Shown: positions 1 through 7,338, counted from the first letter of the stretch. The stretch: DNA of 13,198 bases from Nitrospirota bacterium (GCA_030605915.1 JAUWHM010000113.1:1-13198); one strand, 5' to 3'. A program made the numbers and translations. Notes: generated by a model not told the origin, from the letters alone.

Positions 1-31
1 ATTTCAAGATTAACAAACAAAAGAAGCTCAT
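1..31 (-). CDS. Possible start of a further hydrogenase-operon gene (partial)
   Basis: Directly after the TGA stop of the hydrogenase large subunit, with no gap (TGAATG), an ATG opens a frame of ten codons that reaches the window edge without a stop. It reads MSFFCLLILK, which is hydrophobic enough to begin a membrane protein. Group 4 hydrogenase operons often also encode a NuoL/M-like antiporter subunit, and none is seen elsewhere here, so this could be its start. Ten codons cannot prove a gene, and no strong ribosome site precedes it. Treat it as a pointer only. Confidence 0.25.
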   Translation of the reverse strand, partial: MSFFCLLILK

Positions 32-1258
32 TCATTTCGATATACCTTGTAATCTACCTTCCATGGGCAGACCAAGCTCATCGGCTATTTTCTTTGTTTT
101 CTCCTGACTCAACCGGACCAGGTCCTGTCCTGTAAGAGGCGTTCTCTTCCCTGTGCCTTCATCAATCACAGCCACCCTCTCCGTGCAACAGTAACAGGGG
201 TCCACGGCAGCCAAAATGATGGTAGCATCAGATACTGTCTCCCCGATTACCGCCGTCTCATTTGTGGGAATATTCATATAACTGGGGGCTCGCACTTTAT
301 ACCTTGCCGGGCGATTTGTCCCATCACTTAGGACATAATGGAGAACTTCCCCGCGGGGAGCTTCATAATGGCCAATTCCTTCTCCGGGGGGTATCTCCTT
401 TACCTTAGCATCTATTTCCCCCTTAACTTTTTTCAACTTTTTCAAGCACTGTTTAATAATTTTCACCGATTCGTACATCTCAAGAACTCTAACCACCACT
501 TTGGCAAATACATCTCCCTCTTCCCGGGTAATAACATTCCAATCAACTAAGCCATAAGCGGCGTGAGGATGGTCCCGGCGCACATCAATGTCTACCCCGG
601 AGGCCCGGGCGGTTGGGCCAAGAGCCCCATAGTTGATAATATCCTCTTTGGTGAGAATGCCTATTCCTTTGGTCCGGGCATGGATTACCGGGTCATCAAC
701 TATTGCCCCTTTAAAAAGGTCCAAGGCAGGGACCAGATCATCCACTCCCTTTTCAATAGCCGGAATATCGCTATCTTCAATATCCCTTCTCACTCCTCCC
801 GGTTTTATCATGGCATAATGATTACGGTTTCCGCTTATTCTTTCAAAAATATCAAGGACTGGTTCTCGATAGCGCCAGACCCACATCCAGACGGTATTAT
901 AACCTAAGAAGTGTCCTGCCAGACCGAGCCACAGAAGATGGGAGTGAATTCTTTCTAATTCTCCAATAAGGGAACGGATATAGAGGGCTCTTTCGGGTAC
1001 CTCTACCCCTCCAACATCCTCTATTGCCTGGACGCAAGCAATGGGATGGGAGGTGGAACAGATTCCGCAGATACGCTCTACCAGAAAAGGAACCTGGTCA
1101 TAAGTTTTTGATTCGGCCAACTTCTCAATTGCCCGGTGGTTATACCCAATCTCTATATCTAAATCTACTACCTTCTCCCCCTCCACATGCAGGCGGAAGA
1201 ACTCCGGCTCTTCCTGAAGCGGATGATAGGGCCCAATAGGGATAATCGTCTTAGCCAC
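32..1258 (-). CDS. Group 4 [NiFe] hydrogenase large subunit (NuoD/HycE/EchE-like)
   Basis: This is the catalytic subunit of an energy-converting membrane [NiFe] hydrogenase, reducing protons or oxidising H2 at a NiFe(CN)2CO centre on the cytoplasmic side. Both nickel motifs are intact: ERICGICSTSHP (C64, C67) and DPCYCCTER (C355, C358). Complex I NuoD lacks these cysteines, so this is a true hydrogenase. The complex-I-like context and the MWVWRYREPVLDIFE stretch near residue 125 place it in group 4 rather than groups 1-3. The protein continues 47 residues past TER361. HycE is cut after the arginine at the same position by HycI, so a similar maturation cut after R361 is likely. No endopeptidase gene lies in the window. 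The ATG start overlaps the preceding NuoC-like gene by 8 bases, which suggests translational coupling. Confidence 0.95.
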   Translation of the reverse strand: MAKTIIPIGPYHPLQEEPEFFRLHVEGEKVVDLDIEIGYNHRAIEKLAESKTYDQVPFLVERICGICSTSHPIACVQAIEDVGGVEVPERALYIRSLIGELERIHSHLLWLGLAGHFLGYNTVWMWVWRYREPVLDIFERISGNRNHYAMIKPGGVRRDIEDSDIPAIEKGVDDLVPALDLFKGAIVDDPVIHARTKGIGILTKEDIINYGALGPTARASGVDIDVRRDHPHAAYGLVDWNVITREEGDVFAKVVVRVLEMYESVKIIKQCLKKLKKVKGEIDAKVKEIPPGEGIGHYEAPRGEVLHYVLSDGTNRPARYKVRAPSYMNIPTNETAVIGETVSDATIILAAVDPCYCCTERVAVIDEGTGKRTPLTGQDLVRLSQEKTKKIADELGLPMEGRLQGISK

Positions 1259-1694
1259 TGAAGTCCCTCCTTAAAGGATACTGACCCGGCGGTGGATAGT
1301 CTTCAGCCATGAGCAATTTCTTTAAATTAGGATGATTGCGGAAATTAACCCCCAGAAGTTCGTGAATCTCTCTTTCAATCCACTCTGTTCCTTTAATAAT
1401 AGAAGTTAAGGATTCAATCTCCGGTTTCTCCCTATCCAGAAGTGTGCGCAGGCTGACTATCTTGCTCAGAGAATCGAAGGCGAAATGGTAAAGAATCTCA
1501 ATGTGTTTTCGAGTATCTACTCCAGAGGCAGTGGCAAACCTTGCTTTTAGGTCTTTAAAGATGAAGCTGGCGGCTGAGGGGATATCTTCAGGCTTTAGGT
1601 CAATATAGATTCGCCGGGGAGACTTCTCATAGACTTTCAAAATCTTTTCCGAAAGTTTATCTTTTATTTCCTTAAGCATATCTTTTTCGACCAT
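1251..1694 (-). CDS. Hydrogenase NuoC-like (30 kDa) subunit, EchD/CooU-like
   Basis: A 147-residue homologue of the complex I 30-kDa subunit (NuoC), which in group 4 hydrogenases packs against the large subunit. The family signature is at the C-terminal end: IEREIHELLGVNF (about residues 105-117), then NHPNLKKLLMAEDYPP and YPLRRDF. The N-terminal part (residues 1-60) is charged and less conserved. It is a free-standing subunit, whereas in E. coli HycE the 30K and large-subunit domains are fused. The stop lies inside the start of the large-subunit gene (8-base overlap). A purine-rich AGGAGGGG sits about 18-25 bases upstream of ATG 1694, farther than usual, with AGAGAG closer. An internal ATG at codon 6 is the alternative start. 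Upstream is an unusual 121-base gap with a hairpin (see 1759-1802). Confidence 0.9.
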   Translation of the reverse strand: MVEKDMLKEIKDKLSEKILKVYEKSPRRIYIDLKPEDIPSAASFIFKDLKARFATASGVDTRKHIEILYHFAFDSLSKIVSLRTLLDREKPEIESLTSIIKGTEWIEREIHELLGVNFRNHPNLKKLLMAEDYPPPGQYPLRRDFSG

Positions 1695-1758
1695 ATTATC
1701 TCTCTTTAATCCCCTCCTGGTAAATATTCACTTTGCACCGTCATGCCAAGCTTGCCCC

Positions 1759-1802
1759 CTCCTCCTTAAATCCGGGGGCCTACACCCCCTTTGAAGGAGG
1801 AG
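1759..1802. repeat. Intergenic hairpin, REP/MITE-like palindromic element
   Basis: The 121-base gap between the small-subunit and NuoC-like genes (1695-1815) holds a long inverted repeat. CTCCTCCTT (1759-1767) pairs with AAGGAGGAG (1794-1802), AAA with TTT next to a small bulge, and GGGGG (1774-1778) with CCCCC (1785-1789) around a 6-base loop. No T-run follows on either strand, so it does not look like an intrinsic terminator. G/C-rich purine/pyrimidine palindromes of this kind are often dispersed repeats in bacterial genomes. It could also act as an RNA processing or stability element that sets subunit ratios within the operon. Genomic copy number would decide between these. Confidence 0.6.
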
Positions 1803-1815
1803 CTGGGTGAGGGTG

Positions 1816-2238
1816 TTATTTTCCTCTTAATTTCTCTATCAGTTTTACTACCCCCATAATCATTGCTTCTGGCTTTGGCGGGCATCCAGGAATATAAGCA
1901 TCCACTGGAATATATTTATCAACTGGCTCAGGCATGTTATAACTTCCCTTGAATATTCCCTGCCCGAGGGCACAAGAGCCGATGGCAACTACCAGACAGG
2001 GCTTAGGAGCCTGCTCATAAAGTCTCTTTAATCGGGGACCAGCCTTCCTGGAAACCGCTCCGGTAACCAGAAGAACGTCAGCATGACGGATGCTTCCAAC
2101 CTTGATCATCCCGAACCTTTCTATATCAAACCTGGGAGTCAGAAGGTCCAGAATTTCGATATCGCAGTTGTTGCAGGATCCGGTACAGATATGAAATACC
2201 CAGGGAGATTTAGTTAACGCTTTTAGTTTTAAACTCAT
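1816..2238 (-). CDS. Group 4 [NiFe] hydrogenase small subunit (NuoB/EchC/CooL-like)
   Basis: The 140-residue electron-transfer subunit carries the proximal [4Fe-4S] cluster next to the NiFe site. Likely ligands are C22 and C25 in GSCNNCDIE, C89 in AIGSCALGQG and C119 in PGCPPKP, all in the order and spacing of the NuoB/hydrogenase small-subunit family. C18 is an extra nearby cysteine. It lacks the long medial/distal cluster domain of group 1 small subunits, as expected for group 4. The ATG overlaps the TGA of the PhoU-like gene upstream (ATGA), so the two are probably translationally coupled. The length is typical for Ech/Coo-type small subunits. Confidence 0.94.
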   Translation of the reverse strand: MSLKLKALTKSPWVFHICTGSCNNCDIEILDLLTPRFDIERFGMIKVGSIRHADVLLVTGAVSRKAGPRLKRLYEQAPKPCLVVAIGSCALGQGIFKGSYNMPEPVDKYIPVDAYIPGCPPKPEAMIMGVVKLIEKLRGK

Positions 2239-2852
2239 TTTTTAACCTTCTGTCCGATTCTTGCCGCATGGTGATAGATTCTGTTCGTGAAATCCAACAT
2301 ATCCAGAAACATATTCGCTGCCCGGGGAGGGCAAATGCCCTTTACCAATCGATCAACATGCCTGTTGTGATAATCTTTAGTTAAATTATCAATAACTTTT
2401 CCTTCTTTTAAAATCTGCCCAATTCGCTGTCGATCTTCACTCTTATAGGCATCAATAATCCTTCTAAAAAATCCTTCTACCTTACCAAACAGATCCCGAT
2501 ACTCTTCCACAGCATCTTCGCTGAACAAAAGTTTTTCAACAATTTTTATTTCAATGCGCTCCACCAAATCCTGGCAGTGATCGCCGATTCTCTCAACCTC
2601 CCCTGAATTATCGAGCAAAATAGCAACCTTTTTCTTCTCCTGTTCAGAAGTTGCTTTCTTTGATAAATCCACTGAGGTAGTTACTAAACTGGCTATTTCT
2701 GCATTGAGCTTCTCTTCGGCTTTGAGCACTTCACTTAACAGGTCCTTGCGGTGTTCTATAAAGCCATCAAAAACCTTAGATAACATTTGATACGCCTCTT
2801 CTGCCGCATCAATTAATCTTTCCTTAAGAGCGCTAATCTCTTTTTCAATCAT
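2235..2852 (-). CDS. PhoU-like (DUF47 family) protein embedded in the hydrogenase operon
   Basis: A 205-residue, all-helical protein with two PhoU-type repeats. The first carries the hallmark EVERIGDHCQDL (E85, R88, D91, H92). The second has the related DFTNRIYHHAARI near the C-terminus. PhoU repeats bind metal clusters through E/D residues and in classic cases regulate phosphate transport. DUF47 proteins are free-standing relatives often paired with Pit-type phosphate permeases. No phosphate transporter, PhoR or PhoB is nearby. Instead the gene lies 3 bases after the NuoH-like gene and overlaps the small-subunit gene by 4 bases, so it is an integral part of the operon. Its job there is unknown. 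A metal-binding, regulatory or assembly role is only an inference. It is rich in K and E and has no signal peptide or membrane segment. Confidence 0.85.
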   Translation of the reverse strand: MIEKEISALKERLIDAAEEAYQMLSKVFDGFIEHRKDLLSEVLKAEEKLNAEIASLVTTSVDLSKKATSEQEKKKVAILLDNSGEVERIGDHCQDLVERIEIKIVEKLLFSEDAVEEYRDLFGKVEGFFRRIIDAYKSEDRQRIGQILKEGKVIDNLTKDYHNRHVDRLVKGICPPRAANMFLDMLDFTNRIYHHAARIGQKVKK

Positions 2853-2855
2853 GAT

Positions 2856-3794
2856 TTATACCCCTAAAAAAGCCAATACTATTCCTACAATGGCTAAACC
2901 AGTCATTTTGCCCCAGAAGAATTTCATTGCCTGGTCAATACGCACGCGTGGGGCAGTATTACGGATAAGAATAATAACTACCAGCAACCCCACATATTTA
3001 AGAACACCAAGCAGAATATGTAGCCAACCATGACCAAAATCAATCCCGCCACAGTAAATACAAACCAGAAACATTGGAACAACAAAAAGCATCATTGCCC
3101 GGGTTAGCTTATAAATCGCTAAGGGAGCTCCAGAATATTCAATATAGGTCCCTCCCATTATCTCCGTCTCCGCTTCCGCCATATCAAAGGGAACCAATGC
3201 TAATTTGGCCTGCATACAGAGAATAGCAACTAAAAACCCAATTATTCCTGAGAGAGAACCTATGACAATTCCATTATCTAATTGGTAACTCAATATCTCT
3301 CCCATCCGGATTGTTCCCGCCTTAATTACCGGGATAAGAGCGACCAGGATAAAGGGAAGTTCATAAGCTAAAATTAATTTCATTTCCCTGCTTGCTCCTA
3401 AAGAAGCAAGGGGGTTGCGGGAGGCAAACCCTCCCATTATTACGGCTAAGGAGGGAATGGTTAAAAGATAGAGAACAACGATTAAATCGCCCAGGAAAGT
3501 CGTACTTGGAGAAATAATTGTTCTCCAGAGTAAAGTAGAGACGAGAATAACTGCAGACAGACCAAACAGAGGAGAGAGTAGAAAAGTTAGTCTTGAGCTC
3601 CCTTGAGGCACTATGGTCTCTTTCCCCATCAACTTTACAATATCATATAAAGACTGCAAGATGGGAGGCCCCTTTCGCCACTGCACCAGGGCGGTAACTT
3701 TTCTATCTATCCAGGAGGCTAAGAGTCCAACCACGGCTGTGAAGAGAAAACCGGGAAAAATGATAAAATAACCTATGGATTTCAAAAGTTCCAT
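2856..3794 (-). CDS. Hydrogenase membrane subunit, NuoH/EchB/CooK-like
   Basis: This 312-residue integral membrane protein is homologous to complex I subunit NuoH, which anchors the peripheral hydrogenase arm and contributes to ion translocation. By eye it has about eight hydrophobic segments. Family motifs are VKLMGKETIVPQ (about residues 53-64), FASRNPLASLGASREMKL (about 123-140) and the conserved acidic loop PFDMAEAETEIMGG followed by TYIEYSGAPLAIYKL (about 202-230). It starts one base after the polyferredoxin stop. It is the only membrane subunit seen in the window. A NuoL/M-type antiporter partner, found in Ech, Coo and Hyf systems, would have to lie past the left edge or elsewhere. Confidence 0.92.
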   Translation of the reverse strand: MELLKSIGYFIIFPGFLFTAVVGLLASWIDRKVTALVQWRKGPPILQSLYDIVKLMGKETIVPQGSSRLTFLLSPLFGLSAVILVSTLLWRTIISPSTTFLGDLIVVLYLLTIPSLAVIMGGFASRNPLASLGASREMKLILAYELPFILVALIPVIKAGTIRMGEILSYQLDNGIVIGSLSGIIGFLVAILCMQAKLALVPFDMAEAETEIMGGTYIEYSGAPLAIYKLTRAMMLFVVPMFLVCIYCGGIDFGHGWLHILLGVLKYVGLLVVIILIRNTAPRVRIDQAMKFFWGKMTGLAIVGIVLAFLGV

Positions 3795-3795
3795 C

Positions 3796-4293
3796 TTACT
3801 TTGCCTCAGCTTCTACTTTTTCCCAGTGCCGGGCGTGGACGGCTAAATGCTCACCCACAAAATAAATGTCCTTTTCCGGTTCCTCTTTTACCTCTCGGTA
3901 GTCAACCATTCCTTCAACCGGGCACCGCTTGACGCATAGAGGCTCTTCTGCTTCCCCTAACCGGTCAAGGCAGTAGTCACATTGGGACACCGCATAAGGG
4001 ATAACTTCAGGAAGAATTGTCCCAAAAGGACAGGCATAGGCACAGGATTTACAGGAGATACAGCGCATATTATATCGCTTCAGAGTTCCATCTTCTTGTT
4101 TTTCTAAGGCATCCTGGGGACATGATTTAACACAGGGAGCCTCATCACACTGCCTGCAGATGATAGCAAAAGTAGCTAATTCTCGCAGAGAAATTACTCC
4201 CTTATTATCCGGATGGTAGAAATAGCTACACGGCACAGCTACCTCCAGATGCTTATTACATACCTCTAAATCAATAAATAACCTTTTTGACAT
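3796..4293 (-). CDS. HycB/CooF-like polyferredoxin with a degenerate first cluster
   Basis: A 165-residue 4Fe-4S protein of the four-cluster type that feeds electrons to membrane hydrogenases, formate dehydrogenases and related enzymes. Three clusters have full cysteine sets: C46/C49/C54/C58, C78/C81/C84/C88 and C105/C108/C120/C124. The first site should read CxxCxxCxxxC at 12/15/18/22, but here C12 and C22 remain while position 15 is His and position 18 is Val. That cluster is therefore probably lost or altered. It is the first gene of the hydrogenase block and sits one base before the NuoH-like gene. Its upstream flank is a 109-base gap containing a remnant of an unrelated gene tail. The ribosome site is weak (AAGAGCG about 5 bases before ATG). 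Confidence 0.9.
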   Translation of the reverse strand: MSKRLFIDLEVCNKHLEVAVPCSYFYHPDNKGVISLRELATFAIICRQCDEAPCVKSCPQDALEKQEDGTLKRYNMRCISCKSCAYACPFGTILPEVIPYAVSQCDYCLDRLGEAEEPLCVKRCPVEGMVDYREVKEEPEKDIYFVGEHLAVHARHWEKVEAEAK

Positions 4294-4328
4294 CTTATCG
4301 CTCTTGCTTGGTCCTCTTATACTCTCTC

Positions 4329-4409
4329 TCAGATTTTTTCAACCAACTCACTGAGCCTCAGGGTGTCCTCCCAGCCTCGCACATCAAAATCGTTATACTC
4401 CACTACTTG
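4329..4409 (-). pseudogene. Remnant resembling the C-terminal tail of the 668-residue exported protein
   Basis: A short open stretch, out of frame with the gene that ends at 4403, encodes a tail containing NDFDVRGWEDTL before a TGA. The 668-residue protein upstream ends with NDFDGRGWEDTL. At DNA level 4358-4401 matches 5433-5476 at 36 of 44 positions by eye, and further left both contain CACTGAG, offset by 7 bases. The stretch has no start codon context, and stop codons lie just upstream in its frame. It is best read as the leftover of a partial duplication, or as the frameshifted end of the neighbouring 309-residue gene. It fills most of the gap before the polyferredoxin gene. Confidence 0.6.
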
Positions 4410-5332
4410 TCACTTGTATTAAATAGATCTGGATCGCTTTTTTCCAGTTGCTTGAGCCTGATAGCTATTTCTCCTTGCTTGCCTTTTGATAGAGGCGTGC
4501 ACCCATACCACTGTAACGCGTATACAGCTGAGTCCTTAAGGAAGGGGTCAAGCTTAGGGTCTTTGGTAATCGTTAGCAGAAATTCTATGTGTTCGCTTGC
4601 AGTTTCCTGAACGGGTTTGAGTTCCCGAAGAGTGTGAGGGTGTAGGTTAACCTCCTTACCTAAAGATTCATATACTATATCTTTTGTCGGAACCTTCCCG
4701 GGGAACTTTTCTTCGCAGAATTCCTCTACCGCTGGATCGTCAAAAAGGATACGGTCGTATTCCATGTCTAGGATTTCATAGAGCCGCCTACAGGCCATGC
4801 CCCTGACACGGGGTGCATCTTTCTCATCTTTGACTATAGTGTCAAATAGTTGCACCAGTTCCCACTCTCGTGTCCTGAGCAGGCGATCATCAAGAACACC
4901 AGAATGTGTGCACCCTATAATTACCTCTCTCCATCGGGCATTCTCATTCTCATTCTTATTGCGTATTGTCTTGATTATGGGGGTGAGGCCCCCAGCACCT
5001 ACCTTTTCTGAATAGAAAAGAAGAAGGATGCAAAGATTCCCAAAGGGACCCTCGATCTCATCCCACGATTCTGGTGGAGAATTCTTATCAGCCCATTTAG
5101 CATACTGGCTGCCTGCAATCAAGAGTTGTTGTGGACTTAGCGAGTCAACATACTCTCCAAACTCCCGGCCGGCCTCGAACCTCTCTTGTTCAGTCTTCCC
5201 TTTGTCCCCCTTCTGAATAAGAGCATTTATCTTCCGGGAGTACTTTGTTTCATTGTTCCAAAAGATGAAACCAGCTATAGCTACTGCCAAAAGCACGAGA
5301 GCTGTTAAGCCATATCTGAAATTCTGCCGCAT
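4403..5332 (-). CDS. Hypothetical membrane-anchored helical protein
   Basis: Family not recognised. The 309-residue protein opens with a short basic stretch and one hydrophobic segment (about residues 8-25, LTALVLLAVAIAGFIFW). It then has a long, polar, mostly helical body that could be an alpha-alpha repeat of HEAT/TPR type, but no clear repeat period is seen. The topology suggests an anchored protein with its body outside the membrane. The start chosen is ATG 5332, which overlaps the upstream TGA (TGATG) and has AAAGGAGGG five bases before it. A TTG one codon earlier is too close to that site. Coupling to the 668-residue exported protein suggests a shared function. Its frame ends at TAG 4403 where the tail remnant begins, so its own C-terminus may have been altered. 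Confidence 0.75.
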   Translation of the reverse strand: MRQNFRYGLTALVLLAVAIAGFIFWNNETKYSRKINALIQKGDKGKTEQERFEAGREFGEYVDSLSPQQLLIAGSQYAKWADKNSPPESWDEIEGPFGNLCILLLFYSEKVGAGGLTPIIKTIRNKNENENARWREVIIGCTHSGVLDDRLLRTREWELVQLFDTIVKDEKDAPRVRGMACRRLYEILDMEYDRILFDDPAVEEFCEEKFPGKVPTKDIVYESLGKEVNLHPHTLRELKPVQETASEHIEFLLTITKDPKLDPFLKDSAVYALQWYGCTPLSKGKQGEIAIRLKQLEKSDPDLFNTSDK

Positions 5333-7338
5333 CAATTCCCTCCTTTACTCCCTATTGGAGAACATAAGTCTTGTTTAGTCAATTTTGTTGCGGCATTAAC
5401 AGGCTTCACTTTTCCACACTGAGTTGCTGGCATCAGGGTATCCTCCCAACCCCTACCATCAAAGTCGTTATGCTCCTCAAGGTTGTCAGGCCATTTGTTG
5501 GATCTGGGCCACCACCTATGGTTTTTGTATGTCCAATTATCAGTTTGGTCAGCGATGTCATAGTTTATCTTGTTGCCTTCCGGCACCCTCTCCATACCCC
5601 ACACATCTATCCCATTTTTCTCGTAACAGACCTCAACTAATCCATCGCATCGTAACCTCTTGATGGTGGTCAGTTTTCCGTCCCACTTGGCGGGCATCAA
5701 CGCGTTGTGGAACATTGCCCAAGGTATTCTGCCTACGAGGCTCTTGGCCGCTTGCAATATCTTCAGCTGGTCAACATATCCGACAGAACCGGTTGTGAAA
5801 CAGCCCCACGGGGAATAACCAGTGATTGTTTCGAGACTATGGTCTCCTCTAACTCTCAGGGGCCCGGTTTCAATGATGAGAAATTTCTTATCATCGGATA
5901 GGTCTTCCTTGTTGCATTCGCCAATAAACTTATAGACGATAGCAGCATGGCCCCGTTTCTTCATGTAAGGGATGTCCCCCTCGCGATGCACAGCATTGCC
6001 AAGATTAATCATTACCGATGTTGCTACGACAGTATCATCACCTACGGGATTTCCCTCCTTCAGATATTTTAAAGTAAACTTAATCTCTTTTTCGCTACTT
6101 TTCTTTACTCCTTCAATCCACAATCCATCGGTACCAAGCTTCTCAAAATTAGCCCTCTCGGTGGGATTGCTGAGATCCCAGGATAATTTGCCGGCAGTCA
6201 AGCTTACCTGGGAATCCTTCGTGCTGGTTGACCACAATTTTATTTTATTCCCTCCACTCACAAGGTGAAGTTCTGCCGTTCCTTCTTCAGGTAGAGGGGT
6301 TATGGTTGGGATCAACTTCGCGAGATTATCTTCATTAGCAACAGGATTCTCGGTTAGGTCAGGAACAGGATTTTTTGTCCACGTCCCATCATCGTTCATC
6401 TTCCCATCAGCATCATCATCGTCCCAATTGACAAGGAGAAAGGCGCCTACATTCTCCTCATCTTCATCGAGAATTTCGGCTCCTTGTACTGGCCCTTCCT
6501 CACCATTGTCTAAATCGTTGCCACCGTTAAATATTTTTAAGTCCACCTCAATTGAACCAATACGCCCCATAACGTCAGGATCTGGACCGTCAGTGTCCGA
6601 TCCAACAGCGTTCAAAGTAGCACTAAAGTCAGGCGAAAATGGGTTGACATCGGAATTACCATCTATATCGAACAGTAGGTAAGCAATACCACCCTCTTTG
6701 AAGGGGTCAGTGAAGCCGAAAAAATTTGCGTAGTCGCTGGTACTTACATTCCCCAGACCCACTATAGGCCCTGAAATAACAGGGTTGTTATAGTTGTGAG
6801 AGACTGTGAGTGTCGCAGTGCCATCGTTGAAGACCCAAATACTGGTTTCGTAGGGGTCGGTACCTGGGGCTCCATTGTCCTCGAACGAGATGAAGTCAGC
6901 TTGTGCAAGTGTTGTCTCACTAATCCCTAGTAACGCTGCCAGCGCGGCAGAATTGTAATTGACATTAGCACCACTCCCAAATCCAGAGTAGGTAGCAGTT
7001 TCGATAGTGGCGGCGTTACCGTCCCAAAAGCTTGCTATCCTGCCATCAGGTTTACCTAGAACTTTTCCTGCAGTGGGAACATTTGTGTTGAATACCGTAC
7101 TGGCCCACTGGATACGAGTGAATTGAGGAGAATATTCTGAATCTGCTTCAGTGAAACTCGGGACTCTTACATTGGCCGGCTCATGAGCCGGCTCAGAACT
7201 ATAAAGATCCGTTATCTGCTGGACATTATTGATTACCACAACATCAGAACTTACATGAGAAATTAAGACCAATATGCCAATTATTGCCAGAAACAGTATG
7301 TATGTGTGGGGTAGATATCTTTTTATCACTACTATCAC
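5332..7338 (-). CDS. Exported protein with acidic mid domain and probable permuted papain-like (YiiX/NlpC-P60) C-terminal domain
   Basis: A 668-residue protein with a hydrophobic N-terminal export signal (about residues 10-28, YILFLAIIGILVLISHV). Residues 40-280 are Ser/Thr/Asn-rich and look like an extracellular beta domain. Residues about 280-450 are acidic, with NWDDDDADG and many D/N/G, suggesting calcium binding. The C-terminal part has GHAAIVYKF (His464), then an AAKSLVGRIPWAMF helix and RCDGLVEVCYEKNGIDVWG (Cys564). The His-then-Cys order and the CxGLV...Y...GI pattern resemble permuted NlpC/P60 enzymes of the YiiX/C92 kind, which act on peptides, amides or lipids. That assignment is by pattern only. 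The frame opens at GTG 7338. GTG 7329, with AAGGTG before it, is a possible later start. It follows the prepilin genes and overlaps the 309-residue gene. Confidence 0.72.
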   Translation of the reverse strand: MIVVIKRYLPHTYILFLAIIGILVLISHVSSDVVVINNVQQITDLYSSEPAHEPANVRVPSFTEADSEYSPQFTRIQWASTVFNTNVPTAGKVLGKPDGRIASFWDGNAATIETATYSGFGSGANVNYNSAALAALLGISETTLAQADFISFEDNGAPGTDPYETSIWVFNDGTATLTVSHNYNNPVISGPIVGLGNVSTSDYANFFGFTDPFKEGGIAYLLFDIDGNSDVNPFSPDFSATLNAVGSDTDGPDPDVMGRIGSIEVDLKIFNGGNDLDNGEEGPVQGAEILDEDEENVGAFLLVNWDDDDADGKMNDDGTWTKNPVPDLTENPVANEDNLAKLIPTITPLPEEGTAELHLVSGGNKIKLWSTSTKDSQVSLTAGKLSWDLSNPTERANFEKLGTDGLWIEGVKKSSEKEIKFTLKYLKEGNPVGDDTVVATSVMINLGNAVHREGDIPYMKKRGHAAIVYKFIGECNKEDLSDDKKFLIIETGPLRVRGDHSLETITGYSPWGCFTTGSVGYVDQLKILQAAKSLVGRIPWAMFHNALMPAKWDGKLTTIKRLRCDGLVEVCYEKNGIDVWGMERVPEGNKINYDIADQTDNWTYKNHRWWPRSNKWPDNLEEHNDFDGRGWEDTLMPATQCGKVKPVNAATKLTKQDLCSPIGSKGGN
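5338..5346 (-). promoter_or_regulatory. Strong ribosome binding site fixing the start of the 309-residue gene
   Basis: On the - strand AAAGGAGGG lies 5 bases before ATG 5332 and only 2 bases before the alternative TTG 5335. This favours the ATG and a TGATG stop/start overlap with the preceding gene. Confidence 0.7.
7175..7192. repeat. 18-bp perfect palindrome inside the exported-protein gene
   Basis: GCCGGCTCATGAGCCGGC reads the same on both strands and lies in codons for EPAHEPA just after the signal region. It is far more G/C-rich than its surroundings. Extension fails one base out on either side. It could be a chance product of the EPA-x-EPA codon repeat, a regulatory protein site or a strong mRNA hairpin. 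No function can be assigned. Confidence 0.6.

Noticed and set aside
338..907. Protein-coding genes on the + strand opposite the hydrogenase large subunit
   Set aside because: They are shadows of a well-supported gene on the - strand; no family motifs or ribosome sites.
32..1258. Complex I subunit NuoD rather than a hydrogenase
   Set aside because: Both CxxC nickel motifs are present (C64/C67 and C355/C358); NuoD lacks them.
1759..1802. Rho-independent terminator between small-subunit and NuoC-like genes
   Set aside because: No T-run follows the stem on either strand, and it lies inside a functional operon.
5332..5640. Canonical (non-permuted) NlpC/P60 reading using Cys564 and a later His
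   Set aside because: No His in the expected GHVxIY-like context follows; the matching GHAAIVY lies before the Cys.
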